Below are positions 1 through 8,943 of a stretch of 57,023 bases of DNA, piece by piece. Under the pieces are notes generated by a model, which was not told where the DNA came from, did not search any database, and saw only the letters and a program-made list of their open reading frames with translations. Both the position numbers and the translations under genes were made by a program. Origin of the DNA: Ignavibacteriales bacterium UBA1304 (lineage in GTDB: Bacteria > Bacteroidota > Ignavibacteria > Ignavibacteriales > Ignavibacteriaceae); assembly GCA_002307295.1 (NCBI GenBank), contig DBTY01000008.1:1-57023 (forward strand), in the 5' to 3' direction. Within the stretch, counting starts at the first letter, position 1. Each line of letters begins with the position of its first letter.

Positions 1-78
1 AGGAGGGGGAAAAATTATTGAGTCTTCTTAAAAAGGAGTGGGAAAAATTATTGAGTCTCTTCTTAAAAAGAAGGGGAC
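1..78. repeat. Tandem pair of a ~36-bp intergenic repeat
   Basis: Two copies of a unit beginning AAAAATTATTGAGTCT and continuing TTCTTAAAAAG then G/A-rich bases lie side by side, about 10-41 and 43-78. A third copy sits at 55390-55425, over the stop codon of the phosphodiester glycosidase gene. The second copy contains the short palindrome CTTCTT-AAA-AAGAAG. This is non-coding and lies 3' of the leftward phosphatase gene. Its function is unknown; it may be a REP-like element or help end transcription. Confidence 0.6.
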
Positions 79-116
79 TATAGGAAGGAAAAAATTCTTA
101 ATTGTGTGAAAAGCAA

Positions 117-2702
117 TTATTTGATTTTTACTATTACGGCAGTAATATCGTCGTTTTGCTCGGCTTTACCCCTGAATGTCTGTAAAGAAGCTGTGATAGA
201 AGAAACTATTTGCAAAGCGGAATAATCGTTTTGTTTGTTTAAAATCTTAATGAGATCATCAATTCCAAAAAGGTTTTGCGATTCGTCCATAGCCTCAGTA
301 ACGCCGTCTGAAACAAACGCCCATATGTCCCCTTTCTCTATTTCGCATTTCTGTTCTGCAAGAGTAGCGTCAAAAACTTTACCCTGCTCAAGACCTACGC
401 CAAGACCAAGCGGTTGAAATGTCTTATGCTCTGTTTTGTTTACCATTATAACAGGCACATGCCCCGCTCTGCAAAAGCTAACAGTATTTTCATCAAGATC
501 AAATAAAGCTACTGACATTGTAATAAACCAATTCTTCTCTAAGGAGTCAAAGAGCCTTCTGTTGAGCTCAATCAATAGTTCCTTAGGAGTCTTATCGGCG
601 GAACAGATTAATTGAAGCATTGTTTGCAGTTTGGCCATATAGAGCGAAGCAGATAATCCTTTGCCTGAAACGTCGCCAATAATAACAAAAAGCTTATTTT
701 CTGAAACTTTAATAATATCAAAGTAATCGCCTCCAACCTGCATAGCCGGAATCATTGAGCCAAATACGTCTAATCCATTTATGTTGGGAATGCAGCGAGG
801 CAAGAGTCCCTGTTGAATTTTTCTTGCAAGGTCAAGGTCAATTTCTATTTTCATTTTCTGGCTTTCCAGATCGTATAATCTGGCGTTTTCAATTGCAATG
901 GCGGATTGATTTGCCGCCGACGAAAGCAGTTCAATATCTTTGCCGGCAAACTGCGAGCCTGAATATTTTAATCCGAATAATAACAGACCAATTACTTTTG
1001 ATTTTATTATAAGCGGGATAATAGTATAAATATTTTGCTTAATTAACTCCTCGCTTTCTTCAGGGAAGACAAAAGGGAAATCCATCTGTTCTATCATCGG
1101 GTTATTTACCGAAACGGCTTTTCTTTCCAAATAAGCGTTTAAATTAGAAGCGCCTTCGTCAATAGTAAAATTATCGGCGTTAACGCCAAAACAATTTTTA
1201 ACTATATAGATGTTAGAACCTTCTTCTTTTAACAAAATTGCAAACTGATTAAGCTTTAATGAATTGACAAAAGTGGCCTGCATTTTTGATAAAATATTAT
1301 CCTGGCCGACCATACTTGAAACGTCGTTGCTGAAATTAATCAGAACTTTTTGAAACGCAAATTGTTCCGGATAAAAACTGCGCGTTATAATATCCTGAAG
1401 TTTATCCTTTGTAGATTGGAAAGCAATTGCAAAAACTATAAATACAGAAGCGGCAATAATTCCGCGGTATTCGGCGTTCATAGCCATGCTAACGCTTTGC
1501 CCGAGCAAATAAATAAGTCCGAAATATATTCCGGCTAAAGCCGCCGTAGCGGCGCCATAGATAATAGTATTTTTAATAACTACGCTTACGTCCATCAGCT
1601 GATATTTGAATATTGAATATCCAAAAGAAATTGGCAGAATTATTACAATAATAATTGGGGCATAATAAGTGGGGGAATTAAAAATAGTGTCCGTTATACG
1701 GGGAGCTATTAATGCAGTATATAATAAAGCCAAAATACCCAGCATATAAGCAATAAGAATTATTAATATAGGCTTTTTATCAGCTTTGTCTTTTACTCTA
1801 ATATAATTTATAATTAAAGAAATAAAACCTACTAAACCGCTGCCGCAAAAGATTAAATTAGTACTTTGAGCAATAGAATTAAGAATGTCTATTCGAGATA
1901 AAATATTTCCGCTTAACGTAACAATCTTAATGTAAACAATAAACCGATATGAATAATATAGAAATAATAAAGCGGCCAGGGAGTAATAAATCTGGTTAAA
2001 GTACCTGTAAGTTACAATCTTAAATTTCTGAGGAAAAACCCAGAAAAACTTTGCGAAATAAAATGGCATCAATACTCCTGCAAGTATTGAAACGAAACCG
2101 CAAAAACCATATAGCAGGTTTAAGGCTGGATTGTAGTAAAAAATATACTGGTGCGAAGTTATAAGAACAGATTGCAGGAATATAAACGAAGCGCCAATTT
2201 TATAAAATAAGCGTTGAACTTCTCCATCCGGCTTGGCCATAATTACAATAAAGCCAATTACAAACCATATAAACGCAAGTGAAGTATACGCCGCCATGCC
2301 AAAGTCTATCAATTTTTTTATGAGTATGCTAACGTTGCATGTTACGTTAGCGCGCTTTATTGTATAGGTGGCGTAATTGCCGGCTTTAACTTTGTTAAGC
2401 GTTTCCTGCGCCTGGGCTCCTGATTTAAACTTTTTATGATTTACCGCCAATAGCGTGTCGCCGTTTCGGATGCCGACATTCCATGTCACCCCGTTTTGTT
2501 TTACTTTTTCAAAAACTACTTTTCCATAACCGGGGTTTTCTTTATCTGGCACATCCTTCCATAAACATTCGTCATTTGAAGTTGGCGTAACAATAAATAC
2601 AAAATAAAGGCTGGTAATCCCCACGACAAGAACGAATAGGGAAAACGCCAGAATAAAATTAACGCGTAATTGTTTATATATTTTAAGTATATTAAAACTC
2701 AT
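117..2702 (-). CDS. PDZ-7TM-GAF-SpoIIE serine phosphatase (RsbU-like)
   Basis: Membrane-bound PP2C-type phosphatase of 861 residues, expected to dephosphorylate a phospho-STAS antagonist. In order: a TM helix near residues 15-40, a periplasmic PDZ-like segment about 55-125 (GIRNGDTLLAVN), some seven or eight hydrophobic helices to about residue 410, a GAF domain about 440-605, then SpoIIE about 635-861. The metal-binding aspartates are visible in VGGDYFDII, GDVSGKGLSAS, SDGVTEAMDE and QNDDIT. It is the last gene of a leftward operon, 17 bp after the preceding phosphatase. The membrane part implies an envelope signal, but the ligand cannot be read from sequence. Family and catalytic domain are secure; the PDZ call is moderate. 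Confidence 0.88.
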   Translation of the reverse strand: MSFNILKIYKQLRVNFILAFSLFVLVVGITSLYFVFIVTPTSNDECLWKDVPDKENPGYGKVVFEKVKQNGVTWNVGIRNGDTLLAVNHKKFKSGAQAQETLNKVKAGNYATYTIKRANVTCNVSILIKKLIDFGMAAYTSLAFIWFVIGFIVIMAKPDGEVQRLFYKIGASFIFLQSVLITSHQYIFYYNPALNLLYGFCGFVSILAGVLMPFYFAKFFWVFPQKFKIVTYRYFNQIYYSLAALLFLYYSYRFIVYIKIVTLSGNILSRIDILNSIAQSTNLIFCGSGLVGFISLIINYIRVKDKADKKPILIILIAYMLGILALLYTALIAPRITDTIFNSPTYYAPIIIVIILPISFGYSIFKYQLMDVSVVIKNTIIYGAATAALAGIYFGLIYLLGQSVSMAMNAEYRGIIAASVFIVFAIAFQSTKDKLQDIITRSFYPEQFAFQKVLINFSNDVSSMVGQDNILSKMQATFVNSLKLNQFAILLKEEGSNIYIVKNCFGVNADNFTIDEGASNLNAYLERKAVSVNNPMIEQMDFPFVFPEESEELIKQNIYTIIPLIIKSKVIGLLLFGLKYSGSQFAGKDIELLSSAANQSAIAIENARLYDLESQKMKIEIDLDLARKIQQGLLPRCIPNINGLDVFGSMIPAMQVGGDYFDIIKVSENKLFVIIGDVSGKGLSASLYMAKLQTMLQLICSADKTPKELLIELNRRLFDSLEKNWFITMSVALFDLDENTVSFCRAGHVPVIMVNKTEHKTFQPLGLGVGLEQGKVFDATLAEQKCEIEKGDIWAFVSDGVTEAMDESQNLFGIDDLIKILNKQNDYSALQIVSSITASLQTFRGKAEQNDDITAVIVKIK

Positions 2703-2719
2703 TAATAAAGCAGTCTAAA

Positions 2720-4402
2720 TTATTTTACTTTGATAATTAAAATGGTGATGTCGTCTGATTGGTGAACGCCAGCGGCAAATTTATGGACTTCTTCAGTAAT
2801 CAGATCCAAAATTTCTATGGCGGATTTATCGCTGTTTTCTAACGAAAGAGTTTCCAGACGTTCATCGGAAAACTCGTTGTCATATTTATCTTTAGCTTCC
2901 GATACGCCGTCCGTAAATAAAACAATCAGGTCGTCTTTTTGAAGATTAAGCGATTCGCTTTCATAAGGGATAAAAGTTTTCATTACTCCAAGCAGCAGAC
3001 CGCCTTTTTCCAATTTAATAATTTTATTATTACGTATTAAAAGGGGAGGGTTGTGCCCGGCGTTGACGTATAACATTTTTCTTTCGTTATCGGCTAAGAT
3101 ACACCAGAAAAAAGTAATAAACCGTCCGTCGGAAGTGTTTTCTGAAATCAGGTCGTTAATAAGCATAGTAGCTTCGTTAAGCTGCATTCCGTGTTTGCAG
3201 GAGGTTTTTAAAAAAGCCTGTAAATTAGCCATCAGCAGCGCAGCCGGAACTCCTTTGCCGGAAACGTCGCCAATTGCTACGCAGTAATTATTGCTGTCTA
3301 ATTTTATTATGTCGTAATAATCGCCGCCGACCTGCTTGGAAGAAATATTTACAGCCGCTATTTCAAAATTATTAAATACCGGTATACTGCTTGGGAGTAG
3401 TTTCTTTTGAATATCGCGCGCTATTTCAAGCTCTTCTTCAAGCTTTTGTTTTTCAATGGCTTCTTTAAAAAGACGTTTATTCTCTAAAGAAATTATTGCA
3501 AGACTGCCAATTGAATAAATAAATTCGATGTCAGAATCGTTATAATCTGCATTGTTTATCCGTTTGCCAAGTAAAATAAGCCCTTTTGTTTTGCCCTGAA
3601 TCTGCATTGGCACAATAAGCATAATATTTAATTCTTTTAACGCGGGATATACTTTCTCAATTTCTTCTTGTTTTACCGGTTCGTCAATCTCTTCAGCGTC
3701 TCTGCACGAAATGGAATTAAGCAAAATTGTTTTGTCAATCTTCGATTCAAGTATTTTGATCCTTCCTTTTTCGCAATAAACAGCCGCGTAATTAGAGACT
3801 AAAAACTGTCCTATTATAGAATATGTAAGCAATTTGCTTATGCGCGATTCTTCATCGAGCGCCCCAAATTCTTTGCTTAACTCAAATAGCGAGTTTAGTC
3901 TGTTAATTCTTGTGTCTAAGTTTCTATTAACTTTTTTTAGCTGGTCAATTGTAGTTGAGTTCTCAATTGCAGTAGAAGCAATATTAAGGATAGTGCCTAA
4001 AAAATCTACGTCGTCAGGAGCGTATTCGACTTTAGAGAGCCTTTTACCAATGCAGATTGCCCCAATTGTTTTTCCTGAAGAAGAAATTTTTTCGGTAAGC
4101 GGCAAATTTAGCGAAGAAGCGAAGCTTGAAAAAACTGCAAAATCGTTATCGCTATCTGCATTCAGATTTTTAGGGAACTGGCTAAGCAGATCGTCGTCAA
4201 AACCTTTTGCGGATTTTAGCTCCAATTTCCCGTTTTCGACAAGCGCAATAAAACCTTTAGTCGCCTGAAATTTGCCTAAGCATGTATACAGGATATTATT
4301 AAGAATAAAATTAATATCAAGGCTTGAATTAATAATCTTACTGAATTCTACAAGAGAACCCAGATTTCTTTTTAATTTTTTAAATTCTAATTCGTTATTC
4401 AT
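2720..4402 (-). CDS. Soluble GAF-GAF-SpoIIE phosphatase
   Basis: 560-residue protein with no membrane segment. Two GAF-like sensor domains (about 20-155 and 175-310) precede a short helical linker (LEEELEIARDIQKKLLP) and a C-terminal SpoIIE/PP2C domain. Catalytic acidic motifs are present: QVGGDYYDII, GDVSGKGVPAALLM, TDGVSEAKD and HQSDDIT. It lies 8 bp downstream of the RsbW-like kinase gene and 17 bp upstream of the membrane phosphatase, so it is almost certainly cotranscribed with them. Its likely substrate is the phosphorylated STAS protein of this operon. It would add a cytoplasmic input parallel to the two membrane phosphatases. Confidence 0.9.
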   Translation of the reverse strand: MNNELEFKKLKRNLGSLVEFSKIINSSLDINFILNNILYTCLGKFQATKGFIALVENGKLELKSAKGFDDDLLSQFPKNLNADSDNDFAVFSSFASSLNLPLTEKISSSGKTIGAICIGKRLSKVEYAPDDVDFLGTILNIASTAIENSTTIDQLKKVNRNLDTRINRLNSLFELSKEFGALDEESRISKLLTYSIIGQFLVSNYAAVYCEKGRIKILESKIDKTILLNSISCRDAEEIDEPVKQEEIEKVYPALKELNIMLIVPMQIQGKTKGLILLGKRINNADYNDSDIEFIYSIGSLAIISLENKRLFKEAIEKQKLEEELEIARDIQKKLLPSSIPVFNNFEIAAVNISSKQVGGDYYDIIKLDSNNYCVAIGDVSGKGVPAALLMANLQAFLKTSCKHGMQLNEATMLINDLISENTSDGRFITFFWCILADNERKMLYVNAGHNPPLLIRNNKIIKLEKGGLLLGVMKTFIPYESESLNLQKDDLIVLFTDGVSEAKDKYDNEFSDERLETLSLENSDKSAIEILDLITEEVHKFAAGVHQSDDITILIIKVK

Positions 4403-4410
4403 AGCGCATC

Positions 4411-4848
4411 TTAAGCTATATTTTTGGATAAAACCACTTTATTGTATTTCCCCGGAACAGGTTCAAACCTTACTTCGTCCATAAGGGTTTTCATTAAATG
4501 AACGCCAAGACCGCCGACTTTTTTCATTTTAAAATATTCATTCATGTTCGGTTCTTTAAGAGCGTCGGGATTAAAAATATTGCCATAGTCTATGATGTCT
4601 ATTGATAATTTTTTCCCTGAGATTCTTAATCTTACCTTTATATCGCCGTCAGGCATGAATTTATAAGCGTGTTTTATCACATTAGTGCAAGCTTCATCCA
4701 CGGCAATAACCACGTCGTCAATGGCGCTTGAGGCTATTCCATTGCTATTGCAGCAATCGTGAATAAAATCTCTTACAGAAGAGAGATTCTCAGTTTTGCT
4801 TTTAATAACAATTTCTTTGTCAATATTTTGAATTAAATCCGGATTCAA
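4411..4848 (-). CDS. RsbW-like anti-sigma/serine kinase (HATPase_c_2)
   Basis: 145-residue GHKL ATPase of the anti-sigma regulatory factor type. The N box DEACTNVIKHAY, a D-G segment (IDIIDYGNIF) and the G box GGLGVHLMKTLMDEV are visible; there is no dimerisation/phosphoacceptor domain, as expected for a serine kinase rather than a histidine kinase. The family phosphorylates a STAS antagonist and sequesters a sigma factor or another target. The gene starts 2 bp after the STAS gene, the classic antagonist-kinase pairing. No partner sigma factor is adjacent; the ECF factor at 11393-11986 is the only one in the window, and a link to it is speculation. Confidence 0.9.
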   Translation of the reverse strand: MNPDLIQNIDKEIVIKSKTENLSSVRDFIHDCCNSNGIASSAIDDVVIAVDEACTNVIKHAYKFMPDGDIKVRLRISGKKLSIDIIDYGNIFNPDALKEPNMNEYFKMKKVGGLGVHLMKTLMDEVRFEPVPGKYNKVVLSKNIA

Positions 4849-4850
4849 CG

Positions 4851-5204
4851 TTAGTCCGCCTGATTAAATTTATTTATTGCTTCCGCTTCTTCGTCAAAAA
4901 ATTCATATAAAAGAGGGAACCCGAGCAAATCAAAAATATTATATACTTTTGGGCTCATGTTAGTTAATTTAATATCGCCTTTGTTCTCTCGTATCTTTTC
5001 TATAAAAGCCATAAAAACTCCCAGGCCTGCGCTGCTTATATAAGATAGACTTCTGAAATTCACAACTATTTTATAGTTCATCTGCTGAATCAGCGATGTA
5101 AAAGCGCTTTCGAGCGTAGGAGCCGTGTGGGCGTCTAAATAGCCGTCCAAGTCGATGATGCTAACTCCGTTTTTTTCTCTAATTGCGGTGTTAAAATCTG
5201 CCAT
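4851..5204 (-). CDS. STAS anti-sigma factor antagonist (RsbV-like)
   Basis: 117-residue single STAS domain. The phosphoacceptor loop YISSAGLGVF carries the conserved serine that the RsbW-type kinase would phosphorylate and the SpoIIE phosphatases would restore. The start overlaps the last 14 bp of the upstream phosphatase gene, with CGGAG 8 bases before the ATG, so translation is probably coupled. It is the hub of the local partner switch. A second STAS gene, at 12295-12633, has the same MNSSGLG-type loop but lies in another operon. Confidence 0.92.
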   Translation of the reverse strand: MADFNTAIREKNGVSIIDLDGYLDAHTAPTLESAFTSLIQQMNYKIVVNFRSLSYISSAGLGVFMAFIEKIRENKGDIKLTNMSPKVYNIFDLLGFPLLYEFFDEEAEAINKFNQAD

Positions 5205-7278
5205 TATTTATCTCCGTGCAAATATTTTTATATTTCCATCGCAATATAACTAAAGTTATATCATCATGCTGATGATTATTTTTAGAAAACAATGTAACCT
5301 CTTGTATAATATTTCTTGAAATGTCGTCTGTGCTATTATTCCGGTTTTCAAAAATTACTTTTTCAAGCATTGATGTTCCAAAATCTTCCATAAGGCTGTT
5401 TTTGGCTTCTGTAACGCCGTCAGTATACAAAACAATGACGTCGTTTTCCTGAAGAGTGAATTCCATTTCTTCAAGCGAAGACTCAAAATTATTAGTAAAA
5501 TCCAATCCAAGCCCTAAGCCTGAAGGCTGTAAATTTTCTATTTCATTATTCCTTAATAGAATAATAGGCGTGTGTCCAGCGCGGGAAATTTGTAATTTTG
5601 AAGTAGCCGGATCAAATATTCCATAAATGGCGCTGACAAAACTTTTTCTATTTAGCGATTTTTTAAGAATTTGATTAGCCTGAACAAAAATAGCTTTTGG
5701 GCTATCTAATAATTTTGAAAGCGATTCAAAAATTCCTTTTATTTCAGCCATAATAAACGCTGCTGAAATTCCTTTGCCTGAAACATCGGCTATAGTGAAT
5801 CCAAGTTTATTATTTTTAATTTCAAAAAAATCATAGTAATCGCCTCCGACTTCAAATGCGGGAATAAACACAGTTGAAATTTCCAATCCCTCAATTTGAG
5901 GCGCTGATTGAGGAAGAATTTTTTGCTGCATATCGCGCGCTACTTCAAGCTCTCGTTCAAGCCGTTCTTTCTCAATTGATTCTTCAACAAGCTTAGAATT
6001 TTCAATAGCTACTGAAGCGTATTCAGAAAAAGTGTTTATTGCCATCAGGGCTTCTTCGTCAAACCGCATGTTGTCTTTTTTACCGGCAATTAAAAAGCCT
6101 CTCATTGCGCTGTGCGTTTTTAGCGGAGAAACTATCAGGTTGAAATATTTTTCGCTTAACCCGGAGGCTGCCGCTTCCTTTTTTACGTTTAATAACATAG
6201 AAGTTTTTATCGTTTCGTTATTGTTTTTTGCAATGATAATTTCAGAAATTAACGTTGCGTCTGTAAACGAGATAAATTTTTTAGATGTTGGTTTAAATCC
6301 GTTATTATCTATCCAGATAATCCAGGAAGCGTCGGCATTGGCGGCTTTAAGAGCAAGCTCTGTAACAGTGTCTGCGAGCGTTCCCAAATCAAAAACCTGC
6401 GAAATCAGCGCGCTGAAATTTTGCAGCGATGAAACTTCAGTCGCCTTTCTGTCAAACGCTTCGGCGGTAGGAATATGGAACAACGTAGTAAAAAACAAAA
6501 TTCCAAAGTAGATTACGCCATATATCATTACAATGGATAAAAGTTGGTAAACCGCTGGGGAAAACTTCAATAGAAAAGTAAGAAAAGAATTGCCTTCTGC
6601 GTAGCTATGAATATTTAAGCCAAAAAGAACAATCAAAATTACCGATATAAACAGAAGCTGCATTTTCTCTTTTTTAGATAAAAACGCTATCCACGAAATC
6701 TTTATTGAATTAAACGAAATAAGTATAATTGAGTTTACAAGAAATGCGTTCTTAACAAAATTAAAAGAATAATACTGATTAATTGAATTGGATAAAGCCG
6801 CGAGTATAAAAAATAAAAGCATCAGGTTGTAGTAAAGGCCGCTTTCCCGATTTTGCCCAAGGAAATAAAATTCGCGGAAAACCAACAGCGTATAAACGCA
6901 TATTACCGCTATAACTACTATTACAATAAACGAAAAAGAAAAAAGAAGAATCTCTGGATTTGCTACAAAGTCTTTAATATCGAAATTAAATAATGCGAAT
7001 AAATTTGAAGAAAAAGTCAGTAAAAAAAATATTATAGCGTTAAGAACCGCTACGTTCATTATTAGGGAAAGGGGAGCGCGTTTTTTATCGCCAATAAACT
7101 TAACTAGATACAGACCTATAATTATAAGCGAAGAGAGCATAATAATTTCGCTTAATATAGTAGCGGCTAAGGAGTTAACCGAAAGAAATATTAATCTAAA
7201 AATAAGAAGCAGCGCAAACAAAAGGAGAAACGCTTTTACTTTTTTATTCCTGGCTATATTTACTAAAAAAAAACTCAT
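5191..7278 (-). CDS. Multi-TM GAF-SpoIIE phosphatase
   Basis: 695-residue membrane phosphatase, first gene of the operon. The N-terminal ~265 residues form about eight hydrophobic helices; a GAF-like region follows at about 280-430, a short coiled linker (ERLERELEVARDMQQKILP), then SpoIIE at about 450-680. Acidic catalytic motifs: VGGDYYDFF, ADVSGKGISAAFIMAE, TDGVTEAKN and HQHDDIT. The final ~13 residues extend beyond the usual domain end and overlap the STAS start. With the other two phosphatases it gives three separate inputs to one kinase/antagonist pair. Confidence 0.88.
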   Translation of the reverse strand: MSFFLVNIARNKKVKAFLLLFALLLIFRLIFLSVNSLAATILSEIIMLSSLIIIGLYLVKFIGDKKRAPLSLIMNVAVLNAIIFFLLTFSSNLFALFNFDIKDFVANPEILLFSFSFIVIVVIAVICVYTLLVFREFYFLGQNRESGLYYNLMLLFFILAALSNSINQYYSFNFVKNAFLVNSIILISFNSIKISWIAFLSKKEKMQLLFISVILIVLFGLNIHSYAEGNSFLTFLLKFSPAVYQLLSIVMIYGVIYFGILFFTTLFHIPTAEAFDRKATEVSSLQNFSALISQVFDLGTLADTVTELALKAANADASWIIWIDNNGFKPTSKKFISFTDATLISEIIIAKNNNETIKTSMLLNVKKEAAASGLSEKYFNLIVSPLKTHSAMRGFLIAGKKDNMRFDEEALMAINTFSEYASVAIENSKLVEESIEKERLERELEVARDMQQKILPQSAPQIEGLEISTVFIPAFEVGGDYYDFFEIKNNKLGFTIADVSGKGISAAFIMAEIKGIFESLSKLLDSPKAIFVQANQILKKSLNRKSFVSAIYGIFDPATSKLQISRAGHTPIILLRNNEIENLQPSGLGLGLDFTNNFESSLEEMEFTLQENDVIVLYTDGVTEAKNSLMEDFGTSMLEKVIFENRNNSTDDISRNIIQEVTLFSKNNHQHDDITLVILRWKYKNICTEINNGRF

Positions 7279-7471
7279 AACTCCCGGCGCTATTTATAAT
7301 AAAGAATATAATTCTGTTAATACTTTAGATTTAATTTAATGCAAAAAACTTTATTTGTAAAGATTTGTTGGTTAGCCGGATAAAAACAAGGATGGGCAGC
7401 AGAAAATCATTCTGAACGTTGAAATGCGTAATTAATAAGTGAAATTATGCAAGTGATGTGAGAAAATTAAG

Positions 7472-7634
7472 TTGACAAAAATAAATAAATTAATTATATT
7501 TTATTTGTTAGTAGGAAAGGGATAGCTCTCGGGAAATAATTAATAGGTTATTGCAATTTTGTTAGTATGCTGCAAAACGGTATGCAACACACAAAAATCA
7601 AATAATTACCGTTATTATTAATTATGGAGTTGTT
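7472..7634 (+). promoter_or_regulatory. Promoter and conserved leader, cassette 1
   Basis: TTGACA (7472-7477), a 17-base spacer and TATATT (7495-7500) make a good sigma-70-like promoter, giving a leader of about 125-130 nt. The leader can form AACGGTA (7576-7582) paired with TACCGTT (7607-7613) around a 24-nt loop. A ribosome-binding GGAG lies 5 bases before the ATG. The rest of 7279-7471, between the divergent phosphatase operon and this promoter, holds nothing else recognised. Confidence 0.7.
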
Positions 7635-8063
7635 ATGTTAAAAAGAATCGTTGTCCTAATGGCTTTTTTACTGCCCTTCGCATATGTAAATGCGCAAGTC
7701 CAATTGCCTGCTGAATATATATTTGCGGCTGGATATAATGTCTCTTCGGTTACCTCTTATCAAGCACAGCATACAATGACCCAAAATGACATACAGGGGG
7801 CGAATTGCGGACTTACAAATTTCCCAGTTGTCGTGAAGGTTAATGGGGTGCCGAATTCAACTACAGACGGTTGGGTAATTAGCGTTTCTAAAAATGGTCA
7901 AACGGTAACTCAAACGCGTCTTGCTCCAACTTCATTCTATTCAACGACCATTACAACCCTAAATCTTCAAGTAGGCGATGTAGTTTCGATTTCTATTGGT
8001 CTTGATGCTGAAGAGATTCCGCTACCTAATATTAGCGGTCTCATCTATTTGGGCATTCAATAA
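7635..8063 (+). CDS. Small secreted protein, cassette 1
   Basis: 142-residue protein of unknown function. The N-terminus MLKRIVVLMAFLLPFAYVNA is a typical Sec signal peptide cut after NA. The mature ~120 residues are rich in beta-branched residues, Asn, Ser and Thr, and end SGLIYLGIQ; LNLQVGDVVSISIG suggests a beta-sandwich. It is paralogous to the genes at 8448 and 9249: the signal peptide is almost the same but the mature part is clearly diverged (about half identical to copy 2 by eye, less to copy 3). An adhesin, carbohydrate-binding or Ig-like fold is possible but not shown. It has its own promoter and terminator. Confidence 0.85.
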   Translation: MLKRIVVLMAFLLPFAYVNAQVQLPAEYIFAAGYNVSSVTSYQAQHTMTQNDIQGANCGLTNFPVVVKVNGVPNSTTDGWVISVSKNGQTVTQTRLAPTSFYSTTITTLNLQVGDVVSISIGLDAEEIPLPNISGLIYLGIQ

Positions 8064-8078
8064 AAAAATATTTTAATC

Positions 8079-8106
8079 TAAAACCGCCATTTCAATGGCG
8101 GTTTTA
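8079..8106 (+). terminator. Intrinsic terminator, cassette 1
   Basis: Perfect 13-bp stem TAAAACCGCCATT / AATGGCGGTTTTA with a 2-nt spacer, starting 15 bp after the stop. The A and T runs on both arms would let it work in both directions. Confidence 0.88.
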
Positions 8107-8141
8107 TATTAACTTTTCTTCCCCCAAAAGCTTTCAAATTG

Positions 8142-8253
8142 TTACACAATAACCCATCGGTCAATATAATAATGCCGCTTTGTTTTTGCTTCAACCTGGG
8201 TCTTTTTCTTAATCTCTTTTTTACCCGGTTTTGAGTTACGCATTTTTTCGCGG
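8142..8253 (-). pseudogene. Fossil of the 3' end of the 9762-11396 gene, copy 1
   Basis: Read leftward, this stretch encodes a C-terminal peptide closely matching the intact protein's end (RNSKPGKKEIKKKTQVEAK against QNSKPGRKEIKKKTPVEVK, then RHYYIDR) and ends at an in-frame stop. It has no start and no upstream gene body. It was carried along when the cassette was duplicated and ends abruptly at CGCGG next to the promoter region of cassette 2. Confidence 0.88.
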
Positions 8254-8284
8254 AAGAAAAAAAAGTAAAAATGAGAAAATTAAG

Positions 8285-8447
8285 TTGATAAAAATAAATT
8301 AATTAATTATATTTTATTTGTTAGTGGGAAAGGGATAGCTCTCGGGAAATAATTAATAGGTTATTGCAATTTTGTTAGTATGCTGCAAAACGGTATGCAA
8401 CACACAAAAATCAAATAATTACCGTTATTATTAATTATGGAGTTGTT
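8285..8447 (+). promoter_or_regulatory. Promoter and conserved leader, cassette 2
   Basis: TTGATA (8285-8290), 17-base spacer, TATATT (8308-8313). From the -10 box to the ATG the sequence matches cassette 1 almost base for base, including the AACGGTA/TACCGTT inverted repeat and the GGAG. Confidence 0.7.
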
Positions 8448-8864
8448 ATGTTAAAAAGAATCGTTGTCCTAGTGGCTTTTTTACTACCCTTCGCATATGT
8501 AAATGCGCAAGTCCATTTGCCTGCAGAAAATGTATTCGCTGCCGGATATAATTATTCAGGTGTTCCAACCGGCACAGTAACGCATACAATTACGCTGAAT
8601 GATATTGAAGATATGAATGCCGGAAATCATAATTTCCCGGTGGTTTTGCAGTTGGACGGAATACCTTCTTATGATACATGGATCATAAGAGTTTCTAAAA
8701 ATGGTCAAGGCGTTTATGCTAATCATATTAGCCAAACTTCATCTTTTTCAAGTACTATATGCACTTTAAATCTTCAAGTTGGAGACGTAGTAACTTTGAC
8801 TCTTGAAATGGATGCTCTTGATGTTCCGCCTAATGCTAGTGGTTTGATTTATTTGGGGGTATAA
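8448..8864 (+). CDS. Small secreted protein, cassette 2
   Basis: 138-residue paralogue of the cassette 1 product. The signal peptide differs at only one or two residues (MLKRIVVLVAFLLPFAYVNA). The mature part keeps LPAE, FAAGYN, HTIT-NDIE, VSKNGQ, LNLQVGDVV and SGLIYLG but differs through most other positions and has indels. Function unknown; probably a beta-rich extracellular or surface protein. Identical control signals imply coexpression with its two neighbours. Confidence 0.85.
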   Translation: MLKRIVVLVAFLLPFAYVNAQVHLPAENVFAAGYNYSGVPTGTVTHTITLNDIEDMNAGNHNFPVVLQLDGIPSYDTWIIRVSKNGQGVYANHISQTSSFSSTICTLNLQVGDVVTLTLEMDALDVPPNASGLIYLGV

Positions 8865-8874
8865 AATAGTAATT

Positions 8875-8910
8875 AATCTAAAACCGCCATTGAAATGGCG
8901 GTTTTAGATT
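8875..8910 (+). terminator. Intrinsic terminator, cassette 2
   Basis: Perfect 17-bp stem (AATCTAAAACCGCCATT and its complement) around GA. It is the longest of the three cassette terminators and symmetric enough to act both ways. Confidence 0.88.
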
Positions 8911-8943
8911 AACTTTTTCTTTCCCCAAAGCTTTCAAAAATCA

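Noticed and set aside
3834..4268. 144-codon plus-strand frame opposite the GAF-GAF-SpoIIE gene.
   Set aside because: Composition is that of an antisense shadow (Ser/Leu-rich, no SD) and the minus-strand gene is certain.
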